From Flavobacterium sp. 123 (GTDB lineage: Bacteria; Bacteroidota; Bacteroidia; Flavobacteriales; Flavobacteriaceae), in the NCBI RefSeq assembly GCF_003634825.1, contig NZ_RBXD01000001.1:1262501-1326500 (forward strand): a stretch of DNA of 64,000 bases, in the 5' to 3' direction. Below are positions 36,870 to 46,678 of the stretch, piece by piece. Both the position numbers and the translations under genes were made by a program. Numbering within the stretch: the first letter of the stretch is position 1; each line of letters begins with the position of its first letter. The notes beneath the pieces were generated by a model, which did no database searches, was not told the DNA's origin, and worked only from the letters and a program-made list of their open reading frames with translations.

Positions 36870-37853
36870 TTATTTAATGTAATTAGAAAAATCTTTATGC
36901 TCTTCTTTTGAAAGCTCTTCTTTTGATAATGATTTGAAATAATCATACGTGATTTTCATTCCTTCTGCACGACCAACTTTTGCCTCCCATCCGAGCAAGT
37001 TTTTAGCTTTAGTAATGTCCGGTTGTCGCTGCAAAGGATCATTTATAGGCAATGGGTGGTAAACTACTTTCTGATTAGTTCCTGTCAGTTTTATAATTTC
37101 ATCTGCAAAATCTTTGATTGTTATTTCGTCTGGATTCCCGATATTGACCGGGTAAACATAATCCGAATGCAACAGCCTGAAAATCCCCTCAACTTGATCG
37201 TCTACATAACAAAAAGAACGGGTTTGCATTCCATCACCAAAAATAGTCAAATCTTCCCCGCGAATTGCTTGACCAATAAATGCAGGAATAACTCTACCAT
37301 CATTTAAACGCATTCTTGGTCCGTAGGTGTTAAAAATTCTGACAATTCTAGTCTCAACACCATGAAAGGTATGGTAGGCCATTGTTATTGATTCCTGAAA
37401 ACGTTTTGCTTCATCATAAACGCCTCTTGGGCCTATAGTGTTTACATTCCCATAATACTCTTCTGTTTGTGGATGAACCAATGGGTCTCCATAAACTTCA
37501 GAAGTCGACGCTATAAGAATTCTAGCTTTTTTCACTCTTGCTAATCCTAAAAGATTGTGTGTTCCTAACGATCCTACCTTTAAAGTTTGAATAGGAATTT
37601 TCAAATAATCAATTGGACTTGCTGGTGAAGCAAAATGCAATATGTAATCTAATTTACCCGGGACATGAACAAATTTTGTGATATCATGATGATAGAACTC
37701 AAAATTTTCAAGTTTGAATAGGTGTTCGATGTTTTTTAAATCTCCTGTTATAAGATTATCCATTCCTATTACAAAATAGCCTTCTTTAATAAAACGGTCA
37801 CAAAGATGTGAGCCTAAAAATCCAGCAGCCCCAGTGATAAGTATTCTTTTCAT
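36870..37853 (-). CDS. UDP-glucuronate decarboxylase-like SDR epimerase
   Basis: This 327-residue extended SDR enzyme has the NAD site [17 protein letters not shown] (about 5-21), the catalytic Tyr-x3-Lys in YDEAKRF near residue 147, [16 protein letters not shown] near 117 and [19 protein letters not shown] near 175, which is the pattern of UDP-xylose synthases. It should convert UDP-glucuronate to UDP-xylose for the exopolysaccharide; the substrate is inferred from similarity. A charged C-terminal tail ([13 protein letters not shown]) is typical. It sits 15 bases before the priming transferase. Confidence 0.87.
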   Translation of the reverse strand: MKRILITGAAGFLGSHLCDRFIKEGYFVIGMDNLITGDLKNIEHLFKLENFEFYHHDITKFVHVPGKLDYILHFASPASPIDYLKIPIQTLKVGSLGTHNLLGLARVKKARILIASTSEVYGDPLVHPQTEEYYGNVNTIGPRGVYDEAKRFQESITMAYHTFHGVETRIVRIFNTYGPRMRLNDGRVIPAFIGQAIRGEDLTIFGDGMQTRSFCYVDDQVEGIFRLLHSDYVYPVNIGNPDEITIKDFADEIIKLTGTNQKVVYHPLPINDPLQRQPDITKAKNLLGWEAKVGRAEGMKITYDYFKSLSKEELSKEEHKDFSNYIK

Positions 37854-38057
37854 AAGTCATTTTTACGTTTGCAAGATATAAATTATCGCGTAAACTATTG
37901 GGCTCCTTGGGCTAGTTTCTATAAATTTAACGCTACTAAATCAATTCAAATAAACAATGCGTTTATAATGAATTCCTTTTTTGTCAATTATAGGTTTCGA
38001 TGCGGCAGATTTCCTAATTGTTTTTATATATTTTTGTGGTACTTAAACTCATTTATT

Positions 38058-39134
38058 TTGAAAGTTGTCCATGTTGTTGAAGCTTTAGCTGGTGGAGTTC
38101 ATACGTATTTCAATGATTTATCCTTTTTTTTTGGAGATCATGAAATAAATGAGACTATTGAAACCACTATTATTTATAGTGGCAATCGAAAGGAAATTGA
38201 TTCTGAAAAAATAAAAGAGGAATTTTCAAATGGAGTTGCGCTACTTGAACTCCCTATGGTTAGGAATTTCTCTCCCATTCAAGATATAAAATCAACAATA
38301 GCCTTAATTGCAATACTTCGAAAACTTAAGCCTGATGTTGTTCATCTTCATTCTTCCAAAGCTGGAGTTTTAGGCAGATTATCTTGTGTGTTTTTATTCA
38401 AGAAAAAGAAGATTTTTTACACCCCTCATGGCTATTCTTTTCTTCGAAAGGACATCACTCTTTGGAGTAGAAAAATGTATTGGTTTATTGAAAAAAGTAC
38501 TCAGAAACTCTTTGGAGGCAAAACAATTGCTTGCGGCGATACCGAATATAAAATTGCTAAAACACTGGGTGAATCCTATTTAGTAAGAAACGGAATTGAT
38601 GTTGCGTATGTCAATAATGTAAGCAAAGAAAAAACGAATAAAACACTAACTCTTGGAATTTTAGGACGAATTACTTTTGCAAGAAATCCTAAGCTTTTCA
38701 ATGAAATTGCCTTAAAGTTTCCCGATTTTAATTTTGTTTGGATTGGAGATGGCGAATTAAAACACCTGATAAGCGCCCCAAATATTGTTGTAACCGGATG
38801 GTTTAAACAAAGAAACGATGCATTAAAAGAACTTTCAAAAATTGATATATACATTCACACATCGCTTTGGGAGGGTTTGCCAATTGCCATATTAGAAGCA
38901 ATGGCAATGAAAAAACCAGTTCTGGCAACTAATTTAATAGGAAATAAAGATGTTGTTGTTCCTGCCGAAACAGGGTTTCTTTTTAATACAATTGAGGAAC
39001 TCGATGCGTATTTAGAAATCCTAAAAGAAGAAAAAACAAGAAAGATATTTGGAGAAAAAGCATTAGAAAGATGTTCTACTTTATTCGATAAAAACAAGAA
39101 TTTTAAAAACCTGATTTCTATTTATCAGCAATAA
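38058..39134 (+). CDS. Glycosyltransferase family 4
   Basis: This GT-B enzyme has 358 residues when started at the TTG at 38058 (LKVVHVVEALAGGVHTYF), the normal GT4 beginning. The open frame extends upstream to 37869, but that part is Phe/Asn-rich with no family likeness. The -7 element TATTTTTG at 38029-38036 lies inside it, so I reject it. The C-terminal domain has GILGRITFARNP near 205 and SLWEGLPIAILEAMAMKKP near 270, the E-x7-E donor site. The gene runs against the rest of the locus and overlaps the O-antigen ligase-like gene end by 17 bases. Confidence 0.85.
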   Translation: MKVVHVVEALAGGVHTYFNDLSFFFGDHEINETIETTIIYSGNRKEIDSEKIKEEFSNGVALLELPMVRNFSPIQDIKSTIALIAILRKLKPDVVHLHSSKAGVLGRLSCVFLFKKKKIFYTPHGYSFLRKDITLWSRKMYWFIEKSTQKLFGGKTIACGDTEYKIAKTLGESYLVRNGIDVAYVNNVSKEKTNKTLTLGILGRITFARNPKLFNEIALKFPDFNFVWIGDGELKHLISAPNIVVTGWFKQRNDALKELSKIDIYIHTSLWEGLPIAILEAMAMKKPVLATNLIGNKDVVVPAETGFLFNTIEELDAYLEILKEEKTRKIFGEKALERCSTLFDKNKNFKNLISIYQQ

Positions 39135-40407
39135 TTCTCTCTTGTAACCAATAACTTCCGAAAATTGAAAACCACAATCCGCTAAATGCAATTCCGTCAA
39201 AACGAAGCAAAAAATCATCAGTAAGATTTGAAGTAAAAAAAATAAAAAAGAAAGCAATAATAAGTGGATTTTTCAAATCAATACCTAAATATCCAATCGT
39301 AAAAATATATAACAGAACCACTAAAGGACCTAGGATTCCAAATTTTAATAAGAAATCCAAAAACTGATTGTGAGTTGGGAATTCATATTTTGCCAAAAAA
39401 TGCTGGTTCGTTTGTTTGTAATATTTAATTAACGCTGGTTTTCCATCCGAAGCTCCTACCCCAAAAGGAAGGTTTTTTAACGAAAGTTCCCAAGCCGATT
39501 TCCATATGGATACTCGAGTAACTAAGGAATTAAACACTTTTGCTTCAGGGTTTTCAATCGCATCAAGTTTGCCAACTTTATCCATATAGGCAAAGGTTAC
39601 CGAAGAATATTTTTGAATCATATACGGATTCTTTTGGACAAAAAATAAAGAGATGCTACCCAATAAAATCAATCCTAAAGCGAATATTGAAACGCTCTTT
39701 TTGAAACTATATTTTTTAAAAACTTCAAAAAAGAAGATTAAAATAAAACCCACCAAAGCGTTAAATAAAGCCATTCGGGTATTTACAAAAAGCACAAAGA
39801 AAAAGGAAAGTAGCAAAATGAAGATACTCGCTGCTTTAATCAAGTTGCTTTTTCTTTGTTGAAAAAAACGAAAAACAAAATAAATAACACAAATTGTTAC
39901 AAATGCCAAATGCATGTTTAGCGCAGGCGCATGAATACCAATACTATTAGAAAAAGCATATCCTATTTCCCATAAATCAATTCCTTGCCAGTATTTATGT
40001 ATTAGTTCTGGTGCTATAAAAACAAACCGAACAAAGAAAAAAAGAATCAAAATAGTAGTAAAAATCGAATAGATTCGAAGGAATTTAAAAAAATTAATTC
40101 GCTGAAAATTACCTAAAATAAACAAGGGGAAAACTAGTAAGGAAACGCTTTTTTCGAGCGATTTTATTCCCATTAAATACAAATCATTATTCCAAAAAAA
40201 CAGTATTTCTAAAAGCAATGGTGACGCAATAATTGTCCCTAATAGCAAGGAAGTTCTGGTGAATTTTAATTTTTTTAAAAACAGTAAATTAAATGCCGCA
40301 AAAAGAATAATTAAGCCCGTACACGGTTTTCTAAAAATCATTGCAATTGCAATGAAAACCAGAAAAGTATTCCATATTTTATTAAAATTCTTTTCTGAAA
40401 TACTCAT
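39118..40407 (-). CDS. O-antigen ligase/polymerase-like membrane protein
   Basis: This 429-residue protein has about 11-12 membrane helices and one large periplasmic loop (about 250-345) with LVTRVSIWKSAWELSLK and GVGASDGKPAL, then PTHNQFLDFLLKFGILG: the His and Arg pattern of the WaaL/Wzy O-antigen ligase superfamily. It probably polymerises or transfers the exopolysaccharide chain. I take the ATG at 40407; another in-frame ATG is at 40419. The start overlaps the stop region of the upstream gene (40382), suggesting coupled translation. Confidence 0.82.
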   Translation of the reverse strand: MSISEKNFNKIWNTFLVFIAIAMIFRKPCTGLIILFAAFNLLFLKKLKFTRTSLLLGTIIASPLLLEILFFWNNDLYLMGIKSLEKSVSLLVFPLFILGNFQRINFFKFLRIYSIFTTILILFFFVRFVFIAPELIHKYWQGIDLWEIGYAFSNSIGIHAPALNMHLAFVTICVIYFVFRFFQQRKSNLIKAASIFILLLSFFFVLFVNTRMALFNALVGFILIFFFEVFKKYSFKKSVSIFALGLILLGSISLFFVQKNPYMIQKYSSVTFAYMDKVGKLDAIENPEAKVFNSLVTRVSIWKSAWELSLKNLPFGVGASDGKPALIKYYKQTNQHFLAKYEFPTHNQFLDFLLKFGILGPLVVLLYIFTIGYLGIDLKNPLIIAFFFIFFTSNLTDDFLLRFDGIAFSGLWFSIFGSYWLQERIIADK

Positions 40408-41443
40408 AGTATAAAGCATAATAGATTAAAGGAAAAATTCCTATTTTATGTCGGGTTGCGGTTCCTAAATCCGGTTCAAATATTCCTTGAACTATGAAAT
40501 AGGAAAACAAAATAAGCAAAGTCCAAAGCAAATATCGGTATTGTTTTCTATCGGCTAAACATATAGAAAACCGCACAAAAAGAATATAGAAAAGTAAAAT
40601 TTGCCAAATTATAAAAACAATAATTTGTGGTGAAAAAATATGTTTAAATCCTTCCAACGGAATATTAACTGCAAAAAATCCATAAACAATACCCACCGTT
40701 TCCCCGTACCAAGTATCGGTTTTAATAGGCGAAACAATAATTGAATTTGCATCTTTCGAATTCATTCGTTCCATATTTACTAAATCGCGAGAACCTTCTG
40801 ACAGATGTTTTCCTTTGATGACACCAACGCTTAGTGAGATAAAAATAGCTAGTAACAATCCATAAAAAATAGAGGAAAGCGCTTTGTTTTTAAAATCAAC
40901 TAAGGTTATACCATACATTCCTATCGCTATTATGGGAATTAACAAAAAATAGGGTCGGAAAAACAGCCCAAAAAAGGCTATTATTATCAAGGACAATGTC
41001 ACTTTATATTTTGAAGGTATTTTATCGGAATAAAAAACAAAAGGCAAAATCGATACGTAAATAAATGTGATAAACTCTTTTGAAGGCATCGAAATAAAAA
41101 TGGCAATCATAAAAAAACCACTATATACTAAAAAGTTTTTTACGTTTATTTTATGGAAATTAGTTGGTATACCTATTTTGTACAAAACATAAATTATGAT
41201 TGGATATTGAATCAATGCTACTATTGCATAGGGTAAGTATTTTAATCCGGTTATTGTATAAAAAAAGGAGGAAAATGGATAACTCCCAGAAATTCCTTCC
41301 TCGCTGAATTTATGCAAAACGATTGTTTGTGCATCATAAAAAAATTTCTCCGGCAAGACAAAAGAAGCCAATATTGCAACTACTAAATTTGCAATAAATA
41401 ACCCTAAAAAAATTGCCGTTTCCTTCTTTACTAAAAGTTGCAT
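40382..41443 (-). CDS. EpsG/Wzy-like polytopic membrane protein
   Basis: This 353-residue protein has about nine membrane helices and a loop with a conserved-looking SMPSKEFITFIYVSILPFVF near residue 117 (PSKE followed by helix). That recalls EpsG-type polymerases, in which a K-E pair follows a helix break. Weak identification: the position between a GT4 and an O-antigen ligase-like gene supports a polymerase or related role in the polysaccharide. Its end overlaps the next gene by 26 bases. Confidence 0.6.
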   Translation of the reverse strand: MQLLVKKETAIFLGLFIANLVVAILASFVLPEKFFYDAQTIVLHKFSEEGISGSYPFSSFFYTITGLKYLPYAIVALIQYPIIIYVLYKIGIPTNFHKINVKNFLVYSGFFMIAIFISMPSKEFITFIYVSILPFVFYSDKIPSKYKVTLSLIIIAFFGLFFRPYFLLIPIIAIGMYGITLVDFKNKALSSIFYGLLLAIFISLSVGVIKGKHLSEGSRDLVNMERMNSKDANSIIVSPIKTDTWYGETVGIVYGFFAVNIPLEGFKHIFSPQIIVFIIWQILLFYILFVRFSICLADRKQYRYLLWTLLILFSYFIVQGIFEPDLGTATRHKIGIFPLIYYALYYEYFRKEF

Positions 41444-41449
41444 TTTGTA

Positions 41450-42538
41450 TTAAAATAATGATTTATAAAGTGCAATATGTTTTTCTATCATGTGCTGAAT
41501 GTCATTTTTCTTGGCTCTTTCTTTACAAGATGAAGCAATTTCCATATAATATTCCGGATCATTAATCAACTTCATTACCTGAACAGCGAGTTCTTTTGCG
41601 TTTTCTTTTTCAAAAAGAATCCCTGCATTTTGAACAACATCCGAAACCCCAGAAACATCCGATGCAATTAATGGTTTTCCTGCCGCCATTGCTTCTAAAG
41701 CAACCAAAGGAAACCCTTCGTGAAAAGTACTTAAAATAGAAATATCTGCTGTTTTCAATAATTCAGGCACATCCATTCGAAGGCCTAAAAATAAAACTCT
41801 ATCTGACAAGTTCAGCTTTTGAACTAGATTTTCACAATTTTTTTTCAATTCGCCATCGCCAACTAATACCAACTTAACATTTTGTGGCAAAAACTGCAAT
41901 GATTTGATTGTTGTTTCCTGATCTTTTGGAAAACAAAATCTTGATACTTGAATCAATAGAATATCTTCCGAACTGAATAAATTAGAAATTTCACTTTTAG
42001 AATAGGGTTTAGCTTGATAAAATTTTTCTAAATCTATGCCGTTTTCAATCACCTCAAACTTAGATTTTGACTCTCCAGTATAGTTGTATATAATTTGGAA
42101 AACTTCCTCTTTAACACAAATTATTTTATCATAAAACCGATATATAAATTTATCAATTCCCTTAATAAAATAATTTTTCATCCTCGGATTACTGGTAGTG
42201 TGCTCTGTCAATAGTAGCTTAATTTTCGAAAAAGAAATAATTTTCGCAAGAACTACCCAATATTGCGAAGGGAACAAATGAACCTGAACAATATTGTATT
42301 TTCTCAAAAAAGGAATAATTTTTAGGCAATTTATCGGATTATAAATTGAACCAGAACCTAATGAATGTATTTTGCAGCATCCCGTTTCTTTTAAGGTTTT
42401 TAAAAAAGGGTGTTCTTTGCCGTTCAAAACGAGAAGATCCATTTCAATTCCGTTTTTTCTATACAAAGGCAAACTGTCCAAAAGTAATTTTTCTGCTCCA
42501 CCAGAACCCATATTGCCTATTATTTGTAGTATTTTCAT
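41450..42538 (-). CDS. Glycosyltransferase family 4
   Basis: This 362-residue GT-B enzyme starts with MKILQIIGNMGSGGAEKLLL, the typical Gly-rich acceptor loop. ENGIDLEKFYQ near residue 165, ILLIQVSRFCFPKDQETTIK near 193 and STFHEGFPLVALEAMAAGKP near 275 (E-x7-E donor motif) identify the family. It acts at the cytoplasmic face on the lipid-linked repeat unit. The donor sugar is unknown. Its stop is six bases before the EpsG-like gene. Confidence 0.9.
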   Translation of the reverse strand: MKILQIIGNMGSGGAEKLLLDSLPLYRKNGIEMDLLVLNGKEHPFLKTLKETGCCKIHSLGSGSIYNPINCLKIIPFLRKYNIVQVHLFPSQYWVVLAKIISFSKIKLLLTEHTTSNPRMKNYFIKGIDKFIYRFYDKIICVKEEVFQIIYNYTGESKSKFEVIENGIDLEKFYQAKPYSKSEISNLFSSEDILLIQVSRFCFPKDQETTIKSLQFLPQNVKLVLVGDGELKKNCENLVQKLNLSDRVLFLGLRMDVPELLKTADISILSTFHEGFPLVALEAMAAGKPLIASDVSGVSDVVQNAGILFEKENAKELAVQVMKLINDPEYYMEIASSCKERAKKNDIQHMIEKHIALYKSLF

Positions 42539-42578
42539 TTGTGTAATTATTAATAAACAACATCTGGGATTCGAGAAC

Positions 42579-43886
42579 TTAATTCAAAAAAACTTTCACT
42601 TTATCTTTGTAATAAATTATTCCAGACGCAAGAACATTCCAAAAAAAGGAACTTACAACAAAAGCTATTGCCGCTCCAGACATTCCAAATTCAGGTATTA
42701 AAAACCTATTTAAAACAAAATTTATAATTACCGAAGCCAGAAGAATTCCCTGAAAAATATGCTGTCTTCCAGTCATATTTAAATAAACAGATGCCGATCC
42801 AAAAGCAGAACAAATGCCCTGTCCTATTATCAAAATTAGTAACGCTTGTTGTGCCGCCACATAATCATTCCCAAAAAAGCGTAAAATTTTTTCCGAAAAA
42901 ATAACAATAAATACAACCAATGGAAATGTCAAAATAAAAATTAAACGAGAACTGTTTTTTAACATTCTATTCAATTCTATGTTGCTATGGATTGAAAAGC
43001 ATTCCGCTATTTTTGTAGAAATAGTGATGTTAACAGTAACAATGACTATTGAAAGAACGGTCATTAATTTGACTGCCAATGAATAAAAAGCAACCGTTGC
43101 ATCGCCTTTATATTTTTTTAAAAACATAACATCAAGACTCATCAGCAGGAACAGCGCCATTCCGCTTATTGCAATAGGATAAGACTTGTTGATTATTTCT
43201 TTGTATGCAATAGGCTCTGAATTTGGACCCGATGCTTTTCTAAAATAATTGAACACTAAAACCGTAGTAAAAGCTGAAAGTATAAGGAACCCTAACAGAA
43301 AAACATCAACTAAATAGGTCTCATTGTGAAGATAAAACAATGCAATTGCGCCAAAGATTAAAGGGAAATATTTAATAATATTTCTAAATAATTCGGCAAT
43401 GTATAAATGATTTAAAGCTCTAAAAACCTCCGTATTTAATGTTGTTAAAGCTGAAAAAAACAAAATAATAGCCGATTTCAAAAGAATTAAATATACCGCT
43501 TCATCCGAAAAAAAAGAGTTGATAAAATTCTTGTCTATACTTAGAACAATCAATACTAAAATTATGGACATTGAAAACAGTATAAAAACCATTTTTATAT
43601 AGATTTGTTTCAGTGCGCTTAAAGCATTATCCCCTTTAAATTTCCCTCTAAAATATAAAATGGACTGATCGCAGCCCAACAAACAAATACTGCCTGCTAC
43701 CAATAAAAAAGAACGCACAAAATCATATTGTCCAACTATTTTGGGACTAAAATTTTTGGTGAAAAACAAAGTAAATCCAAACAAAACTAGCACTCCTATA
43801 ACTCTTAAGATTAATGTGATTAAACTTTGTAAGATATAAGGGTTGTTTTTAATTTTTTGAAGATAACTACTAAATATTTTCAACAT
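42579..43886 (-). CDS. Oligosaccharide flippase (Wzx-like)
   Basis: This 435-residue protein has about 12-14 membrane helices. Blocks such as LRVIGVLVLFGFTLFFTKNF at the N-terminus and LNRFLIPEFGMSGAAIAFVV near 395 are typical of the MOP/MATE polysaccharide transporters that flip undecaprenyl-linked repeat units. It lies between the Wzz-like gene (upstream) and a GT4 gene (downstream), a normal place in a Wzx/Wzy locus. Confidence 0.87.
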   Translation of the reverse strand: MLKIFSSYLQKIKNNPYILQSLITLILRVIGVLVLFGFTLFFTKNFSPKIVGQYDFVRSFLLVAGSICLLGCDQSILYFRGKFKGDNALSALKQIYIKMVFILFSMSIILVLIVLSIDKNFINSFFSDEAVYLILLKSAIILFFSALTTLNTEVFRALNHLYIAELFRNIIKYFPLIFGAIALFYLHNETYLVDVFLLGFLILSAFTTVLVFNYFRKASGPNSEPIAYKEIINKSYPIAISGMALFLLMSLDVMFLKKYKGDATVAFYSLAVKLMTVLSIVIVTVNITISTKIAECFSIHSNIELNRMLKNSSRLIFILTFPLVVFIVIFSEKILRFFGNDYVAAQQALLILIIGQGICSAFGSASVYLNMTGRQHIFQGILLASVIINFVLNRFLIPEFGMSGAAIAFVVSSFFWNVLASGIIYYKDKVKVFLN

Positions 43887-43968
43887 ATTAATTTCTAATA
43901 ATTTATTTATTTTCCTTCAATATGAGAATACTATATTTTGTAATCCTATTTAAATCAAGGTAATACAT

Positions 43969-44952
43969 TTATTGTAATTGAGACTTAGCCAATTGCTTTC
44001 TGTAAAAAGAAATGAAAAACTGAATAAAAATAAACAAGAATATAAAAACTATTGGCAAAACAAACTTTAGCTTGCCTTGGATAGATTTAGTGTTCTTAAT
44101 ATTCATTACAACAGCACTTTCTCTTATTGTTTTATCAGAATTGAATAATTGTAATTTTAATTTTCCAATGTCTTTAATCAACGAATCCTTAGTTCTAATA
44201 ATATCATTTAGTTGCGTATTTTCATTATAATAAATGAGTTTATCGCTTTTTTGATGGTTGCCATTTGAACTCGAAAAAGCATTTAATATTCCGTCTATTT
44301 GCACTATTATCCCTTCTTTGGATTGTAGTTCTTGTTGAAGATTACGTATCGAAATTTTTTGGATTTTACTAAAATAAGCATTCTCGTTCAAATAATTCAA
44401 TATGGGCTGAATAGTGTTTTTTTCGTTTGTAAATGAATTTGTGGAAACAACAATATTGTGAAAATTGTAATTTTTGCTTGTTGTATTTTCTTTTACAACC
44501 GATTTTAAATCCCCATTTTGAGCCATTAATTGTAAAACCTCAAAATTCAACTTACTGGAATTAATAAATTCATAAACATCAACAATGGGTTCAATTGAAA
44601 TTTTATTGATTTCCTCTGGATTTTTTATGCCAATTGATTTAAGAAAAACAAGGTCTCTTTCTGCAATTTTTGAAGCTAATAAATCAATTTTTGAATATAA
44701 ATAATCTGTTGATTTAAAGTTAGGTTCAACTATAATTTGGTGCTCGTAGTTTTTTTGTGTTTGATCTAAATATACTCCTAATCCAATCCCAATAATTAAC
44801 AAAATCGAAATAATAATCCTATTTCTAATAAAAAACTGAATCGCTTGAAATAGCCAAGTTTTAATTCCATTAAAAAAACTTCCAATTTTTTTTGAAATCT
44901 GAAACAAATCAATTTCTTGATTTTCTAAATTATTAGTTTCTTTTTTAGTCAT
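43969..44952 (-). CDS. Wzz-like chain-length determinant protein
   Basis: The 327-residue protein has two membrane helices near the ends (about 46-63 and 292-313) enclosing a periplasmic, helical domain. This is the topology of polysaccharide co-polymerases that set chain length. The cytoplasmic N-terminus (NLENQEIDLFQISKKIGSFF) is common in Bacteroidota members. There is no Walker motif, so a tyrosine kinase domain is absent. It starts nine bases after the DUF6909 stop. Confidence 0.75.
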   Translation of the reverse strand: MTKKETNNLENQEIDLFQISKKIGSFFNGIKTWLFQAIQFFIRNRIIISILLIIGIGLGVYLDQTQKNYEHQIIVEPNFKSTDYLYSKIDLLASKIAERDLVFLKSIGIKNPEEINKISIEPIVDVYEFINSSKLNFEVLQLMAQNGDLKSVVKENTTSKNYNFHNIVVSTNSFTNEKNTIQPILNYLNENAYFSKIQKISIRNLQQELQSKEGIIVQIDGILNAFSSSNGNHQKSDKLIYYNENTQLNDIIRTKDSLIKDIGKLKLQLFNSDKTIRESAVVMNIKNTKSIQGKLKFVLPIVFIFLFIFIQFFISFYRKQLAKSQLQ

Positions 44953-44961
44953 TCTGCTGTT

Positions 44962-46641
44962 TTATTTAACGTTGAATATTTGTTCCAATATCTTGATCGT
45001 AATCAAATAAGTTGGCTTTACTCCTGTTGTTCCTAATCCTCCTGAAGCAAGCGTACTTCCTGTTTCTAATGGATTATCTGACGCATAATAAGCATATCTT
45101 ACTTTTACGTCTTGCGGAACACTTTTTCTAATTTTAGAGGCAGATTGAATCGCTTTTTGATAATAGGAACCTTCCATTTCTAAACCGATTACACCCCAAG
45201 TTGATTCATGGAAAAACTTTAATAAATCCCTATTTTGTAATGATGTTCCTAATACGGTAACCATTGGTCCGGCATAAACCGCAATATCATTTCCTTCAAA
45301 CATATCAAGGGTTAGCTCATTTTGGAAGAAGTAATTATCTGCTGTTCCCTCATTAATGTGTGCATTTGGAATCATAATATCGCCTTTACCTCCTTCTAAA
45401 ATTCCAGCTTTTCCCATGATAGAAACTGATTTCACATTCAAAAGGGTGTCTTTTTTATACGGTTTCAATAACTCATCAATTGTTTCATAAGCCTGCTCTC
45501 CAAAAGCATAATCCATAACAATTAACACTGGTTTTTCGTCGCCTAAATTTGCGGTGGGAAATGCAGTTTTAGACCAATCAATTTTAGCTGTATCAAAAAT
45601 TTGCACATCTATATTTGTTCCCGAAGTATCTAGTAATGATATCATTCCTTGATTCAAAGCAACTGATTCTACTTTGCTTCTGACTTCATTTGCTCCTGAT
45701 TTGCTTAATTCTTCGTAAATAAAGAAATCAGACTTGTCTTTGAATGTTGATTTTAATATTGGCGTAGCAAAAATAGAATTCATCACACTATGCATATTTG
45801 CGCTAATGACATGAATAGGTCGTCCTAAAAGTTGGTTTTGTTTTAAAACTTCTTTGATATTAGTTGCCCAAATCTCTCCATGAATATGATGTCCCAAACG
45901 TTCTCTCAAAATTGGGCTAAAGGTTATGGTTCTTTTATTGTTCTCAACCGCTTCTTCAATTGCTAATTTTCCTAACCAAAAAATAACGTGTAAAAAACGA
46001 TCTGGAAAAGTGGTAGATCCAAAGGCGTCATATATGTCTAAAATTTCTTCGAATGTTCTTCCAAGTATGTTTGCTGTATGCGATATTGCCTTTTCTTTCT
46101 CTATCTGCGAAAGTTTTTTGGTTTGAGATACTGCTTGCTCTAATTTGTTCCAATCTCGTGACACTTCGCCTCCTTCATCTAATAAAACTCTATTTCTAAT
46201 TTTATGAGATTCAATAAAAATGAATGTCAAATGCGTCAAAATATCATAAATATCGGAACGACCACGCGTAATTTCAACATTCATTTGTTCCTCGTCAATT
46301 CGGTAACAATTTCTTCTTCTTTTTGGAGGAACAATTGCTTGAAAATGAGATTTAGAATACCCTTCATCCGATGTCAAATTGATAAATTTACATTCTTCAA
46401 TTCCAATAGGAAGTCGCTCAATAACATATAAAAGCCCGTTCAATTCCACTTTTTCTTCGGCAATACTTCCATATATTTCTGGACGTAACGCTAATAATGC
46501 TTCTCGTAATGTGTCACCAGAAACTCCCATAGGTTTATAGAAACCTCTATTGAACAAATGACGCATTGTGATGTACATTTTTTCAATAGCTGCGGATGAA
46601 TCTTGTGCTCTAGATCTGGATATATTTTTAGTTTCTTTCAT
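44962..46641 (-). CDS. DUF6909 protein with nucleoside phosphorylase-like C-terminus
   Basis: This 559-residue soluble protein matches the DUF6909 family as I remember it. The N-terminal part (about 15-270) is helical. The C-terminal part (about 290-555) shows VSIMGKAGILEGGKGDIMIP, AVYAGPMVTVLGTSLQNRD and GVIGLEMEG, which resemble the phosphate/base-binding loops and E-M-E motif of nucleoside phosphorylases and AMP nucleosidases. Catalysis is inference. A GTG five codons upstream (46656) could extend it, but the ATG is preferred. A -7 element TACATTTG (minus strand) is at 46665-46672. It lies between the GH3 gene (gap 37) and the Wzz-like gene (gap 9). Confidence 0.72.
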   Translation of the reverse strand: MKETKNISRSRAQDSSAAIEKMYITMRHLFNRGFYKPMGVSGDTLREALLALRPEIYGSIAEEKVELNGLLYVIERLPIGIEECKFINLTSDEGYSKSHFQAIVPPKRRRNCYRIDEEQMNVEITRGRSDIYDILTHLTFIFIESHKIRNRVLLDEGGEVSRDWNKLEQAVSQTKKLSQIEKEKAISHTANILGRTFEEILDIYDAFGSTTFPDRFLHVIFWLGKLAIEEAVENNKRTITFSPILRERLGHHIHGEIWATNIKEVLKQNQLLGRPIHVISANMHSVMNSIFATPILKSTFKDKSDFFIYEELSKSGANEVRSKVESVALNQGMISLLDTSGTNIDVQIFDTAKIDWSKTAFPTANLGDEKPVLIVMDYAFGEQAYETIDELLKPYKKDTLLNVKSVSIMGKAGILEGGKGDIMIPNAHINEGTADNYFFQNELTLDMFEGNDIAVYAGPMVTVLGTSLQNRDLLKFFHESTWGVIGLEMEGSYYQKAIQSASKIRKSVPQDVKVRYAYYASDNPLETGSTLASGGLGTTGVKPTYLITIKILEQIFNVK

Positions 46642-46678
46642 TTTTTTGGGTAACACTACAATTACAAATGTATCATTT

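Noticed and set aside
37869..38057. N-terminal extension of 63 codons on the GT4 gene
   Set aside because: The region is Phe/Asn-rich, lacks family likeness and contains the -7 element TATTTTTG at 38029-38036. The normal GT4 start is at the TTG 38058.
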